Positions 25,256 to 37,114 of a stretch of 64,000 nt of DNA are shown here, piece after piece. The translations under genes and the position numbers were made by a program. Each line of letters begins with the position of its first letter. The first letter of the stretch is position 1. The DNA lies in the NCBI GenBank assembly GCA_027627225.1, contig CM051029.1:71100578-71164577 (forward strand), given 5' to 3'. This DNA comes from Congeria kusceri (lineage: Eukaryota > Mollusca > Bivalvia > Myida > Dreissenidae). The notes below the pieces were generated by a model. The model searched no databases, had not been told where the DNA came from, and was given only the letters and a program-made list of their open reading frames with translations.

Positions 25256-27290
25256 TATTTTTTTTTGTAACCTTTCTTTATTTCCCTCATATATATGCAT
25301 TTACAAATAAACATACAGTCATACAAACATACAATACATGCAAACAATGGAATTGTATGTTTGACATTTGTCAATGTATTGTATTAAATAGCTAAACAAA
25401 TAAAAGTATTATGATAATGCATACGAAAAGGCCAATATTCTTATATTTTACCGTGCAGGATAATCCGTATTAAGTTTACATTTTTGCATGGAGAAGATAC
25501 ATAGACAACATAAGTATGAAAAAGCATAGGGTACATTTTGCTGCAAAAGTTGACCAACAAAAACAGAGAGGAAATATCACTTGTTCCTATTATTGAATAC
25601 CCGGTACTTATATAGAATTGCTTTCCTTTAATATCATGTTCTTACTGCACAGAGGTATTTGGTTCGCATATTGCTCTTATCAGCGACCAGTAATTTATTT
25701 CTTTTTCTGAATGTGTAAGTGACTTGTATATGGTGTAGGCTAAGATTAGACTATTTACAAGACTAATGTAATTTGGTATTATTTTATCTTTTCTACAAGT
25801 GAAAATGTATCTCTTAACTTCGAGACACAGTATGTTAAGATTTTGTTTATCTTTGTTAGTGCTACCTAACATAAATGTTCTGAAGTCTATTTCTGTCATT
25901 CTATTTATATATTCCTATTATTTAACAAGGTTTTGTTTACTTCCTTAATAATAAGCATTTTACATTTTCACAAGACCAAAACAGATTAACAATCGTTTCT
26001 TCAAATTTGTGACAAAAAGTACACAGATTTTTATTTAACAATTTCATTTTGTACATAAGGGAATTTGTACCTAGTGTATTGTAAATAATTATAATCTGGA
26101 ACCATGGTATGTAGCCATCTCTTGTTATGTCAAATGATGTTTTAAAAATACATTTCCAATCCTCATCAGTAATGACAAAATTGTTCCATTTGTTTTTACA
26201 CATAGGTTTAAATACATTTTGAATGAAATAATCATAAATTGATCTATCTTTGCTTTCATGGCTTATAAAATATTTTGCATAGCATGACATAAAATATGTT
26301 TGAACGTCATTTGTATTAAACTGTACATTGCATTTCTTAAATAGTTCTTTATTGATTTTACAAGTCCTTCATAATAAAGAAAGTTCAAGGATTTTCCCGT
26401 AATATTTTCCATTTGATATTTTGTTAAGAAGGTGATTGAGTCAATAACTAAATCTCTCACAAATCTAATACCTCTGTCATACAGTGCTTTCAAAAATAAG
26501 GGTTCATTTCCAATTTTGAAATTGTCATTGTAGAACAAGGGCATGTTAAGAACACTATTAACATCCGCAATTTCTAACACATCCAGAAGTTGTTCGTAAC
26601 ACGAAAATACTTCAAACCAAAAATCATTTTAAAAACATTTTTTAACTATGGCAATATTTTTTATTGTCAGTGTTAAAAAGTTTACAACCGTAAAAAATGG
26701 ACCTTATAAGAATTACACACTCACTATCATAACATGTATATAATTTTCTTATCCAAGAGAGCTTCAATTTTTTACAGTATGCATACATATCTAACATTTG
26801 CAATCCACCTTTCTCATAGCTTTGTGTAAGGGTTGAACTTTTAATTTCATAAGGTGCATTATCCCAAACAAAGTCAAACTATTTTTTGTTCAGTTCATCA
26901 AGAATATCTTTCTTTGGTGCGGGTATTGCAAAAAACAATGGCTGAACAAAGGTAACACAAGCAATTTAATTACGGTAATTCTACCAATTGGTGTAAGTTT
27001 TCGTTTTATCCATTGACTTATTATATTAATTGTTTTAATAAATTTGTCAAATTTTTGTTAATCAACCATAAGATTAAAGTCAACATCAAAAAAGATTCCC
27101 AATAGTTTAAATCTGGTTGTTTCCCATGTTTATATTTTGTTTTGATCGAGCGGGTGCTGTACTACAAGGATCCGATCCAAATTGCATTAGTTTTATCAAA
27201 ATTTACTTTTAAGCCAGAAAAATATGCGAAATCCTCGAGAAGATCTAGAGCAGCGTTTAAGGAGAAAACTATTTTTAATTTTAAACCTAA
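25256..27290 (-). mobile_element. L1/Tx1-like LINE, 5'-truncated and broken
   Basis: Minus-strand frames give the 3' half of a LINE ORF2. Near 27.0-26.7 kb there is an RT-thumb-like region that includes YEKGGLQMLDMYAYCKKLKL. Frames at 26580-26263 and 26290-25937 follow, the latter with WFQIIIIYNTLGTNSL and a CTFCHKFEETIVNLFWSCEN motif of the C-terminal zinc-knuckle type. The element ends at a T-run on the plus strand at 25257-25266, equivalent to a poly(A) tail on the minus strand. Same family as the fragment at 10.9-12.0 kb. Frameshifts make it inactive. It occupies much of the space between genes A and B. Confidence 0.75.
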
Positions 27291-27602
27291 TGATGAGTGT
27301 TGTACATGTATAATATTATTTTATTGCTATCTGGAAATAGTGTTAGTTGAACGCATGGCAAAGTTTGTGTTGCAAACGGTTGTAGAAACATTGATATGCA
27401 CGAGCACTTGGATTCTAAATTTCATAAAACACGCTTGTCAATGCCACATGTTCCTACATCTACCCCTCACGACGCTGGGATGCACCCCAGGCCGATGCGA
27501 TAGTGATTTTTTTTCTGTCAAACAGCGTTTCATTCGCGAAATTTTTGTACGAATATTTTTATGAGTTGTTAAACATATGCTAGCATTGCTTATTTTTTGC
27601 TT

Positions 27603-27725
27603 TAATTCCCGGGTAGCTGTTTTCAACTACAAAGTGGACAATTATTATCACGTTTTGTAGACGGGTGCACCAGTCACAGCAAAGCGCCGTAGTCGCACGA
27701 AGCAATTGAAGGTTCTCCAATTTAG
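27603..27725 (+). promoter_or_regulatory. Upstream module and non-coding exon 1 of LRR gene B
   Basis: The stretch from 27605 shares ATTCCCGGGTAGCT exactly with gene C (33125) and continues with the same spacing of a GTGGAC core and a TTATTATCAC block. A candidate exon 1 ends at 27725 before the donor GTAAGT. The parallel with genes A and C is clear; exact transcription start unknown. Confidence 0.5.
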
Positions 27726-28093
27726 GTAAGTATTTCTTGAAAAGTCTTAAATTCTTGTTAATTTGTTACATTTAATAAAATTTAAAAAATAAATGAAATT
27801 ATAATTTAAATTGTGTATACCACGAATTTCGTTTCTGATATACACTAAGTATTACATTTTGTACTATTGCTGTAATGATTAGGCTATAAAATTCTGTATT
27901 ATTCACCATAATATTTTGGTAGTCTATTGAACAAGGCTATGAAAACAATAATATAAGAAGCATGCATTCGTTCAAGAAAAGATTATTGTTGCACTTTTCA
28001 TGCGCAAAATAGAGCATACACCTAGCAGAAGAAATGATTAAGAATTTTTTCTAAAATGTAACGTATTCAAATAACTAATAAAATCAACTTCAG

Positions 28094-29757
28094 GCGTCGT
28101 AGTTTGCTGTCATGGGTGCTGACTTTAAACTGAAGGTAACCAAATAATAACACTTCATGTAATGTGTAAATCTTCTTATTCATTTTTATTATAGAATTGC
28201 ACCCTGTAATGGCAGATAATTTACATTGCTCTAAATTGATGATGTGATTGGGTTTGGTTTAAGTAATTAAGTTACGATCTTAAATGTTTAATATTCATCT
28301 GTATTTATTATAAATCCTGTCTAACGTATTAATACAGATTCTCGTCATATAACATGTGGACAAAATAAAATTGTCATTTTGGGTTACTTGTATGCAATTT
28401 AGTTGCGTGGTTTCAGATTTTCGTAATGCTACTGGCTACTGCAGTGGCACAACAACCACCACCCTTCAATCCTGATCACGACTGCCCTTCCCAAGGCGTG
28501 AGGAGTCAATGCCATTGTACATCTGAAGTTATTGAATGTCGAAACCAAGTACATACAAATGTTCCCATCTTTATTCGAACTAGTTGGTCATTTAAGATTC
28601 TGGATCTAAGCAGGAATAATATCACGCACAACAACATACGAGCATTTGACGATGTGAACGTCACCGAAATCAACCTGTCAGACAATTTTATTTCAACTGT
28701 TCACAGTGAAGCGTTTTCCGCTCTGAAAAAGCAACTTAATTGCTTGGACTTAAGAAACAATAATCTGAGGCAAATTCCACCAGTTCTGTCTCTTCTCGAG
28801 CATCTGACAATGATTGATGTTAGTTATAATCCAATACCACACACAGGTTTCACCGATTATATTATGCGTCAAATTGGAGACTTCGTTCAGGAATTCAGAT
28901 TTGGTTATCCAACTCTTGAGGAATGGCCAAACACGCTGCATCATTTTCCTGAACTGAAAATCTTGAAATTTAACGGAGGCACAATGGACCGAACTCCAAT
29001 AACGCATTTGCAGGCTTTGAGTGGACGCTTAAACAACTGTGGATGCAGGACACAAGTTTAATTGTTGTACAGGACTTACACAGCGCCGAACAACTCCATT
29101 TCGACAAAAACATTCACGTGAAAGATGCCGGTATTCTAATACCCGCTTTTGAAGGAATGACTACCAGCTTGCAAATAATGTCACTGGAAAATAACGGTCT
29201 GTCGACATTCCCACCCGTTCTTCAAACACTCTCTTCAGAATTTAAGTCTCGCCAGAAACAACCTTCAAATCGTCGATGACAAGGCCGTCAGTGTTGTTGG
29301 CAGCAACCTGACGACACTGGACCTTCATGGGTGTAATTCGGACCGCATTCCGGGAGCGTTGTCTAAGCTGAGCAATCTAATGAACCTTGATATATCCTAC
29401 AACAAAATCACAACAATCGAAAAGAACGATCTGCAGGCGATGTCTCAACTGCGAACACTCACGCTTTCACACAACCCACTTCAATACGTATCGAAGAGCA
29501 CCTTTCATGACCTTACCCATCTGGACTCGCTAGTTGTGCAGAACACATCGTTATATAACATTCCTCTTCTGACAAAACTGGACCTACGCAACCCTATCGC
29601 GATGGTAGAATGCAACTGTGATCTAACATGGCTCTACTGCTACACCAAGACCAACAACACCCATCTGACAATACAGGGCGATTGTTACACCGTCGAGAGG
29701 ACGATTGAACTGAATGTGAAGACAGATGTTGCAAACCAGTGTCCTCATAATTGCTAG
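28094..29757 (+). pseudogene. LRR gene B: disabled secreted LRR gene
   Basis: Exon 2 starts at 28094 after TTCAG, has the ATG at 28112 and encodes MGADFKLK up to a GTAACC donor after 28135. Exon 3 starts at 28417 after GGTTTCAG and continues IFVMLLATAVAQQ, giving a signal peptide, then LRRNT, LRRs and an LRRCT with CNCDLTW ending at 29757. Aligned to gene C it has a 1-bp deletion near 29004, an in-frame 12-bp deletion near 29057, a net 5-bp deletion near 29231-29245 and an in-frame 21-bp deletion near 29556. The two frame-breaking deletions sum to a multiple of three, so the frame returns to register after 29245, but the stretch between reads in a different frame with a stop. Closely related to C; a recent pseudogene. 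Confidence 0.85.
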
Positions 29758-29764
29758 TTTACAG

Positions 29765-30335
29765 TCACTATTTAAGATTACATAATATTTAAGCACTTTT
29801 CTATTCAAGTTGAATTCGTATTGGATGTTGTATTTGTCGAATGTTATATATTTTTCGAGTGGTGCATGTTAAAACAATTCAATGAACTTTGCACGGCTAA
29901 TGAGTTTAACAAAGTAAAATGAATATATACATATGTACGGCAAATAGATGGTATTTAAGAACTATTATCAACAGTTTCCACATGCAAATTATAAAACAAA
30001 ATACATGTGTTTCTTCCCTTTCAATAGCACCCATATAAAACGGAACAATAAGTATTATAGGGAAACACGAAGATAATACTTCTTAACACATATAAGACTA
30101 TTAGAAACAATAAACCAATTTCAAATAAACAAATATATACAATTATAAGTAACTAATGCAATGTCTAAAGAGGGAACACACAGTACTCGTGAACACTCTC
30201 GGGTTAAATGAAATAGTTTTCTGTACATATTTGCACCTATTTTTATTTGAATTTACAAATATATAATTGACATACGCAACAATAAATCCTTAAAATGTGA
30301 CTTGTATTATATGTGCATATACGTATTTGCTGATC
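29765..30335. other. Intergenic downstream of LRR gene B
   Basis: No gene recognised. AT-rich. Confidence 0.5.
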
Positions 30336-30339
30336 TGAC

Positions 30340-32300
30340 TAAGAATGCATTACAAACAAAAGCACTGAGTTTTTTTAAAGAGATGTTCACTATCAGATGA
30401 CATGAGTTCTATGAACTTTTGCATATTTGGCCGATTTCTGTAAAACGATGGTATGTATTTCAGTCTAATATCTGTATATAATATGCATTCGAGAACAAAG
30501 TGGTACTCGTCTTCCCAAAGATTACAAACATCACATTTCCTAAGTTCAACAGGCACAGGATTGGCCTTTGCCTTTCGTCCACTTACTGTGTTCAATCTAT
30601 GTGCTAATAGGCGTAATCTTGATAAACTAAATCTGAACTTTTTTATACTTCACAGCATTAAATAGGATTAAAGTTCAAATTTTGCAATATTTCTATAAAA
30701 TAAGGCTCTACTAGAGTCAATTAATCGACCAATTTCAGTTTTGAATACAAATATGTGTAAGTCTTTGCTTAACGCTCGAAAGGAATAATTTATCGGGCCC
30801 AACATCTTGAAAAAACAAAGCATCATAAAAGCCGAGTGTGCTTAGCAGATCACGTAATAAAGAACACCAACTTTTTTATTAGGATACATTTCGCAATCAT
30901 TAAGTAAATGTAAGATAACTTTTCTTAGTGAATTTTTAACCCTCAGTCCTGAACAACTTAACCCAGTATTTTATAATGTTATAATAACTTCTAGTTTGAT
31001 AATTTTCGCGCCCAATCTCGCCGTATTAAAAATAGTTTTGAGTGCTTCTTTTAACACCTAGTAACCTTTTACACAATTGCATATGTACGCGCTCTATAGC
31101 ACTGCCTTTAACAAAACCCCAAACATCGCTGCCATAATTGAGAACAGGCGAAATTAGGTTGTCAAATAAATCTAATCTATGTTTAATTGTGATATCGGTA
31201 AATTTGTATAGGTAACTATTCATCTTAAAAATAGATTTCAATGCTTGTCCGACTAACGTGTTATGAGCGTCCGAAAAAGAACCACCTGGGGTAAATACAA
31301 CACCAAGATAATTGAAATTCTTAACAATCTTGATTTCTGTATCATTATAGCGAAAAGACAAGTTATTTGGTAATCGCTCCCCTTTCCTAAATATCATAAC
31401 TTTAGTTTTGTTTGTGTTCACCACTAACTTCCAACGATTACAATATTCGTGCAAAGCATTAAAACTATTATGTAATTCTTCCGCGTTGTTCGCCAAAATT
31501 ATAATATCGTCTGCACACAGTACTAAAACAGTTTGAACGCGTCTATCTCTATACCCCTGATACCGTTTTCACAAAAAGTAGATTCTAAGTCACTGAAAAA
31601 CATTGAAAATAGGAAAGGAGATAAACATTCGCCTTGCCTCACACCTAGCATACATTCGAAATCTCCACTTAACTGATTACAATACTTAAGTTTAGATTTT
31701 ACAGCTGCATAAATTGATTTTATTAGTTTATACCATATATTTTTTCTAACGACATAATCAAATGCTTTACTAAAATCAACAAATACACAATACAACTACT
31801 TCCCTTGGTCGATAATATGCGTTAAAAGACTATGAAGCACACAATTATTATCGACAGTGCTCATATTTTGTCTGAAACTCACCTGAGCTTCAATGTAAAC
31901 GGAATAATGATCATCCCACTGTGAAAGTCGACTATTTAAAATGCGGGTAAAACGTTTTCCTAATGTCCTCAATAATGTTATACCTCTGTAGTTATTTTCG
32001 TCATTAATACTACCTTTCTTGTGCAGTGGCACCACAAAGCCATCAGACCAAGAAGTCGGAAAGTAACCACTATCAAATATTTTGTTAAACAGTGTATGTA
32101 GGTATGGTAAGAGTGTGTCTTTACCACCTCCACTTTTGTTAGTTTTTAATTCATTTATAGCTTTATTAATGAATTCTATGATAAAAGGCTGATTTAATTC
32201 CTCGAACATGACACTAAATTCGTTTTTCTCATACCGTTCCAAGAAATAAATAACATCTTCATCTAGTGTAAAAGAATAAGCTACTTGGATTATTGACACG
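30340..32300 (-). mobile_element. Jockey/CR1-type LINE, 5'-truncated and broken
   Basis: Read on the minus strand from 32300 downward. The RT palm entry gives SWSDGFVVPLHKKG and NNYRGITLLRTLGK. An in-frame TAG at 31796-31798 sits just before YCVFVDFSKAFD, the catalytic-Asp block. Then comes VRQGECLSPFLFSMFFSDLE. A frameshift near 31530 precedes the CADD catalytic box (usually YADD) and FNYLGVVFTPGGS. Beyond about 31020 the frame is lost until 30595-30350, which encodes a C-terminal zinc-finger-like tail with CDVCNLWEDEYHFVLEC. The 5' end is cut where the tRNA-cored repeat at 32302 begins. Inactive. Confidence 0.85.
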
Positions 32301-32301
32301 T

Positions 32302-32592
32302 TTGTAAGAAAGAACAAATGCCAATAGACAGCGCTCCAACCAACTGCACTATTTACTATTTAGACTTGTTAAAATACATGTGCATTCTATGGTTATATAA
32401 AATACCCATCAGTCTGGCGTCCAAGTGTAAACAAGAAAAAAGCCAATCAAACACGACCCAAATTATGTATAATGATATTTTTCTTAGAATGCATAAACTC
32501 TTTCAATTATTTACATTTATGTTACCATTATTACATGCCAATATTAATATGTACCCTCTTGGGGACGTTTTCGTTGACAGTCTTTTTAAAGC
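32302..32592 (-). repeat. tRNA-cored repeat family, truncated copy
   Basis: It aligns with the unit at 43936-44430: the A-box-like complement CCAACCAACTGC near 32336, then AAATACCCATCAGTCTGG, GTGTAAACAAG, GAATGCATAAACT and the terminus TTTTCGTTGACAG at 32569-32581. The B-box side is missing where it joins the LINE. No coding capacity. Confidence 0.65.
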
Positions 32593-33122
32593 CGTACACA
32601 TATCCGTCTCCCAAAGGTGCAAAGCCTTGTTCTCGGGCTAGTAGAGACTATTATATTGTACACATATATCAACACAACTGTTTAGAGAAAGTTAAACATA
32701 TTTGAAACATTTGATTAACTTGCTATTCCAAACAACTATTACTTCGGTGAACTGATTTGAAGCAAGAATACTGAACAGTTACCGCTATTTTGCATTGAAA
32801 AAATTTACACTTAACAATTGTTGTACCAATCGACATGTCGTGCATTTTATTTTAATCTATTGTAAGTATACATTTAGCTAAATATTTATAAAAAAATGTC
32901 GAACATGAAATTTGAAGGTAACATTTTGTGTGTGAATGGTTAATCTTCAGGGATACCAAAATTATATTGCATAAAATTTGGTCTAAGAAAAAATAACAAT
33001 TGTTACAAAACAGATTGTGTTCGTTCTGAGTTTCTATTCATAAAATGTTAAATATTATTTTATAACCCTAGCCTCATAATTGCATGTGTCACCAGTTTTA
33101 CGAGCCCATACCGACAGCTATT

Positions 33123-33240
33123 AAATTCCCGGGTAGCTATATTCAATGAGGAAGTTGACTGTTATCACTACTGATAACACAATTTGTTCTGCAAAACCGC
33201 AATCTTGCCAACGAAAATATTGAAGTAACTGTGGAAAGAG
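33123..33240 (+). promoter_or_regulatory. Upstream module and non-coding exon 1 of LRR gene C
   Basis: ATTCCCGGGTAGCTATATTC at 33125 is the best preserved copy of the module shared by genes A, B and C. It continues with AGTTGAC and TTATCACTACTGATAA. Exon 1 ends at 33240 with TATTGAAGTAAC...GGAAAGAG before the donor GTAGGT, matching gene A. No obvious TATA box at a fixed distance. Confidence 0.5.
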
Positions 33241-33399
33241 GTAGGTGTTTTTTTTACTTTGTTTCTAATTTTGGGAGTTACATTTTTCTTTTAAAACTGA
33301 GTAGAAACATATATTTCTAAACATTTCATAATGGTTTGTTGCAATAATCATTGTTTTGTTTTTATGTCAAATCACATTTTTATATACTGTTTTTAAAGA

Positions 33400-33439
33400 A
33401 ACCATCATTCCTGTTTACGACGATTTCATGCAGTTAAAA
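33400..33439 (+). other. Possible alternative leader exon of LRR gene C
   Basis: After TTTTTAAAG an unannotated small exon could run to 33439 and end before a strong donor, GTAAGTG. It contains ATG CAG TTA AAA (MQLK), which ends in phase 0 with Lys, exactly as the main leader exon (MDLNIK) does. Splicing to 33945 would give a different signal-peptide start. The acceptor is weak; this is inference. Confidence 0.3.
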
Positions 33440-33721
33440 GTAAGTGTATGACTAACGATTTGATACAAAATAATGTATCTACAATTCCTTTTTTCAACTC
33501 GACTTGTAAACAATTAATCAGATTTACTTTCCATAAAATTTGCGAAGTTTACACTTAAAGGTAAAGACAATTTAGTAAATTCATTTTGTTTGTGTGTTAG
33601 GTTTTATTTTCAATATGTTTTCTTCGAGAAAATCGCACAGACACAAGTATGAAGCATATAAGGTGATAGGTTAATCTTCAAAATTCATATTACGTTCATG
33701 AAATTTACTTTGTGTTTTCAG

Positions 33722-35324
33722 TTGACTTCATAAAAGCACCAGCCGCAGTCATGGATTTGAATATTAAGGTACTGTATCATTGACCTCTTTAATATTATCA
33801 GAAACTGTTAATGCAAACTCGATTAAATTATAACCTGATAGAAAGCTAAGTTAATCGTTCAACGATGTCAATTATACTTTAATTATGTTGATTGTACAGT
33901 ATTATATTTAAGAACTTTGTGATATGTACATGGTTCTGTTTCAGATATTCGTCCTTGTATTGGCTACCACAGTGTCTGCTCAATCACCACCGTTCGACAA
34001 TGATCGAGACTGTCCAGCAAAAGGCGTAGCTAATCCTTGTCATTGTACGTCGGAGATTATTGAATGCCGAAACCAAGCCCTTGATCATGTTCCTAATTTT
34101 ACTCGCACGAGCTGGCCGTTCAAGATTCTGGATCTTAGCAGAAATAATATCTCGCTGATTGATATCCGCGCATTTGATAACGTCAACGTAACAGAAATTA
34201 ACCTTTCAGACAACGTGATTTCCGCTGTTCACTATGAGGCCTTTAACGCTATTAGAAAGCAACTTAATCGTTTAGATTTGAGGAACAACAGCCTTATAGA
34301 ACTTCCAACTGTTCTTAAAATTCTTGACAATCTGACGATGATTGATGTCAGTTACAATCCCATACCACACACGGGATTTACTGATGACGTTATGCGTCAG
34401 ATCGGAGACTTTGTACAAGAATTCAGATTCGGGGATCCAACTCTTCAGGAATGGCCAGTCACGCTGCATCATTTTCCAGAACTGAGAATCATGAAATTTT
34501 ACGGAGGCACCATGGACCGTATTCCAATAACGGCATTTGCAGGCTTCGAGTGGACGCTGAAAAAGCTCTGGATGCAGGATACAAGTTTGATCGCTGTTCC
34601 GATTGCACTACAGGACTTACACAGCGCCGAGGAACTACATTTTGACAATAACGTTCATGTGAAAGATGCGGGAATACTAATACCAGCATTTGCCGGAATG
34701 ACCACAAGCTTGCAAACAATGACATTGGAAAACAATGGACTTTCAACATTCCCACCAGTTCTTCAAACACTGCTGTCGCTTCATAACCTGAGTCTCGCCC
34801 GGAACGACCTTCAGATTGTCGATGACAAGGCCGTAAGCGTTGTTGGAAGCAATCTGACAACACTGGACCTTCAGGGATGTAACCTGGACCGCATTCCTGG
34901 TGCCCTGTCTAAGCTGGGTAATCTAATGAACCTCGATATATCTTACAACAAAATCACAACAATCGAAAAGAACGATCTGCAGGCAATGTCACAACTTCGG
35001 AAACTCACTCTTTCACACAACCCATTGCAGTACGTATCAAAGAGCACCTTCCATGACCTTACCAATCTGGACACGCTAGTTGTGCAGAACACATCGTTAT
35101 ATGAGGTACCAGAAGCTGTCAAAAACATTCCTCGTCTGACGAGCCTAGACTTAAGCAATCCTACCGCGATGGTAGAATGCAACTGTGATCTAATTTGGCT
35201 CTACTGTTTCACTAAGATCAACAACACACATCTTACAATTCAGGGCGAATGTTACACCGTCGTGCGTTCCATTGAAGATTATGTGAAGAAGGATGTGGAA
35301 ACCACGTGTCCGCACAACTGCTAG
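33722..35324 (+). CDS. LRR gene C: intact secreted LRRNT-LRR-LRRCT protein
   Basis: Predicted soluble extracellular binding protein of 465 residues. Exon 2 (33722-33768) has ATG at 33751 and encodes MDLNIK. The donor is GTACTG, and exon 3 (33945-35324) follows TTTCAG in phase 0, giving a signal peptide probably cut after Ala18 (TTVSA-Q). The LRRNT has Cys29, 38, 40 and 47. About 14 LRRs follow; the middle ones carry the family motif EWPxTL (Trp176-Pro177), and an irregular repeat holds HFDNN-x5-DAGIL. The LRRCT has Cys418, 420, 427, 442, 461 and 465, the last being the final residue. No transmembrane helix, GPI signal or intracellular domain. AATAAA at 35344. This start was chosen because the upstream in-frame codons before 33945 are intronic. 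Ligand and role unknown; the layout matches immune-type soluble LRR proteins. Confidence 0.85.
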
Positions 35325-35349
35325 TTGATTGAGAAGAACAAACAATAAA

Positions 35350-36215
35350 TGTTAGCTCACTGTACCTCGGAAGCTATCGATATTTGGTGGTATTTGTCAC
35401 ATACATAAGTAGTTGCAAATAAAATCAATATACAGCCGGTTGTTCGTGGTTTTACATTCACAATGTCTAATCAAACTAAGCTCATGAAGCACACGAGGGT
35501 CAGTAGCAGTTTGTCTGTTCAGTTGTTTTATAATACGAAATATATGTTTCGTTTATTTTATCTCATCAATTGCTATTATATTAATAATATTCTTTTATCA
35601 AATAATGTGTGTTTTTCCTGATTTAATAAGCCTTTCTAGATGCAGTGGTTACATTTTGATCATTTTATTCCAGGTAAATTTACTGGTTAAACTATAACAT
35701 ACTCAGAAACATAATCAATGCATTGCAAAACATCATGTTTATCCAAATTGTGTTTCTTACTACATACAATACATACATGATGTACAATGTCGATATACAT
35801 AACTGTTTTGTTTAAAGTAGGCTTCAAATATAAACAACTGTCATTAATTTAACGATTAATACTTGTTAGTACTATTTAACCAGTATTATCCTAAATAATT
35901 CATCACTTCAGTAAAGCTAAGTGGTATTTTATGGTGAGTTACTTGTTCGAAAATCGAATAGTCAACATATAAACGAACTCGCTTGGAATCTTAAAGAAGA
36001 CAAAAAACTGACCAATGTGGCCCTGGATTCAGCATTTAAATATTGATGAATATAAAACCATATTTATTATTTTAGGATACATACATTATTTTAGTACATT
36101 ATACGAACGTTACAAGAGTGGTCAAAGAAAAAACCTAAATGGGAAAATAACCCATTATATAAGACACGATTTTAGAAATGTTCAATACAAGTATGATCAA
36201 TATAATTGAGAATAC
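35350..36215. other. Intergenic downstream of LRR gene C
   Basis: No gene recognised. The frame at 36015-36209 lacks recognisable motifs but may belong to the adjacent Penelope-like fragment. Confidence 0.45.
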
Positions 36216-36219
36216 CCCG

Positions 36220-36532
36220 ACCCCGGGAAACCGTGTTTTTAAGGAAATGGATTGCATCCTTAGGTTGTCTAAAGAAAGACGATTCTATTTAATTCAAAGC
36301 TTTAACAAAACTAGAAGATATATTGATGGCGTACGTATTATTGATAACCCCTTTTTTTGAAAAAAACATTCAAACAGATTTACCCTTAGGCCTTACAATA
36401 AATAAATCGTGTTCTTTGAGCACTGATGCCGCATTCTGGATTTACTTCCAACTATTAGTGCAAGCTAGAAAGTATTACAAACATGATGATTTCAATTTTG
36501 ATACAGTATTCTATATAAAATATTCTATTTAA
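36220..36532 (+). mobile_element. Penelope-like element RT fragment
   Basis: Two overlapping plus-strand frames give SFNKTRRYIDGV followed after a shift by NPFFEKNIQTDLPLGLTINK and YYKHDDFNFDTV. In Penelope-like reverse transcriptases the corresponding blocks are FNxTFRYIDDV, then NP.F...v..iYP.eL, then KRDDFNF. One catalytic Asp of YIDD is replaced by Gly, and a frameshift near 36345-36355 breaks the frame. No endonuclease domain or terminal repeats seen. A decayed fragment. Confidence 0.55.
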
Positions 36533-36539
36533 TTCGTCT

Positions 36540-37110
36540 ATAACTCGTTCGTTAAACATCTTTAACAATATATCGATTCAATTTGGATAGTAACAGCTTT
36601 AAAACACATCCCCCGACGTGTTATAAGAGCTATTTATGACACACGAACATAAAAACATTAAATTTAATATTTGAATCATGTATTGTAGAATTACACATTT
36701 TTTCTTTTTCTGTCTGCATAGATATACATTCTTATTTTCATATAATATTAAACGTTTTATTTCAATTATATTAATTACAAACGTAAAGCATATACAACCA
36801 AAAATGTAATATGGCCCTTTACACTACGTACAAGGACTTCTTCCTGAAATGCACGACGATGATCTGTTATATGTACTGTATGATGGTAGGTCTTGAAATG
36901 GAGCGAACAAGCAGGCGTTTAGCTGATATTTGTATTTACCCCATTTCATCGTGCCTCAAAAAACTGCAATTCTGTTGTTCTGGTGAACATTAAACTATTG
37001 AGTAATTAAATTGTAATTGAATTGAAAAAATTATATCTTTGCTAAATATACTATTTAATTTAATAGAAATGCTATGAGGTTACAATGTATTTACAAGCGT
37101 GTGTTTTTTA
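36540..37110. other. Intergenic, nothing recognised
   Basis: No gene or repeat recognised; AT-rich. Confidence 0.5.
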
Positions 37111-37114
37111 TTAA

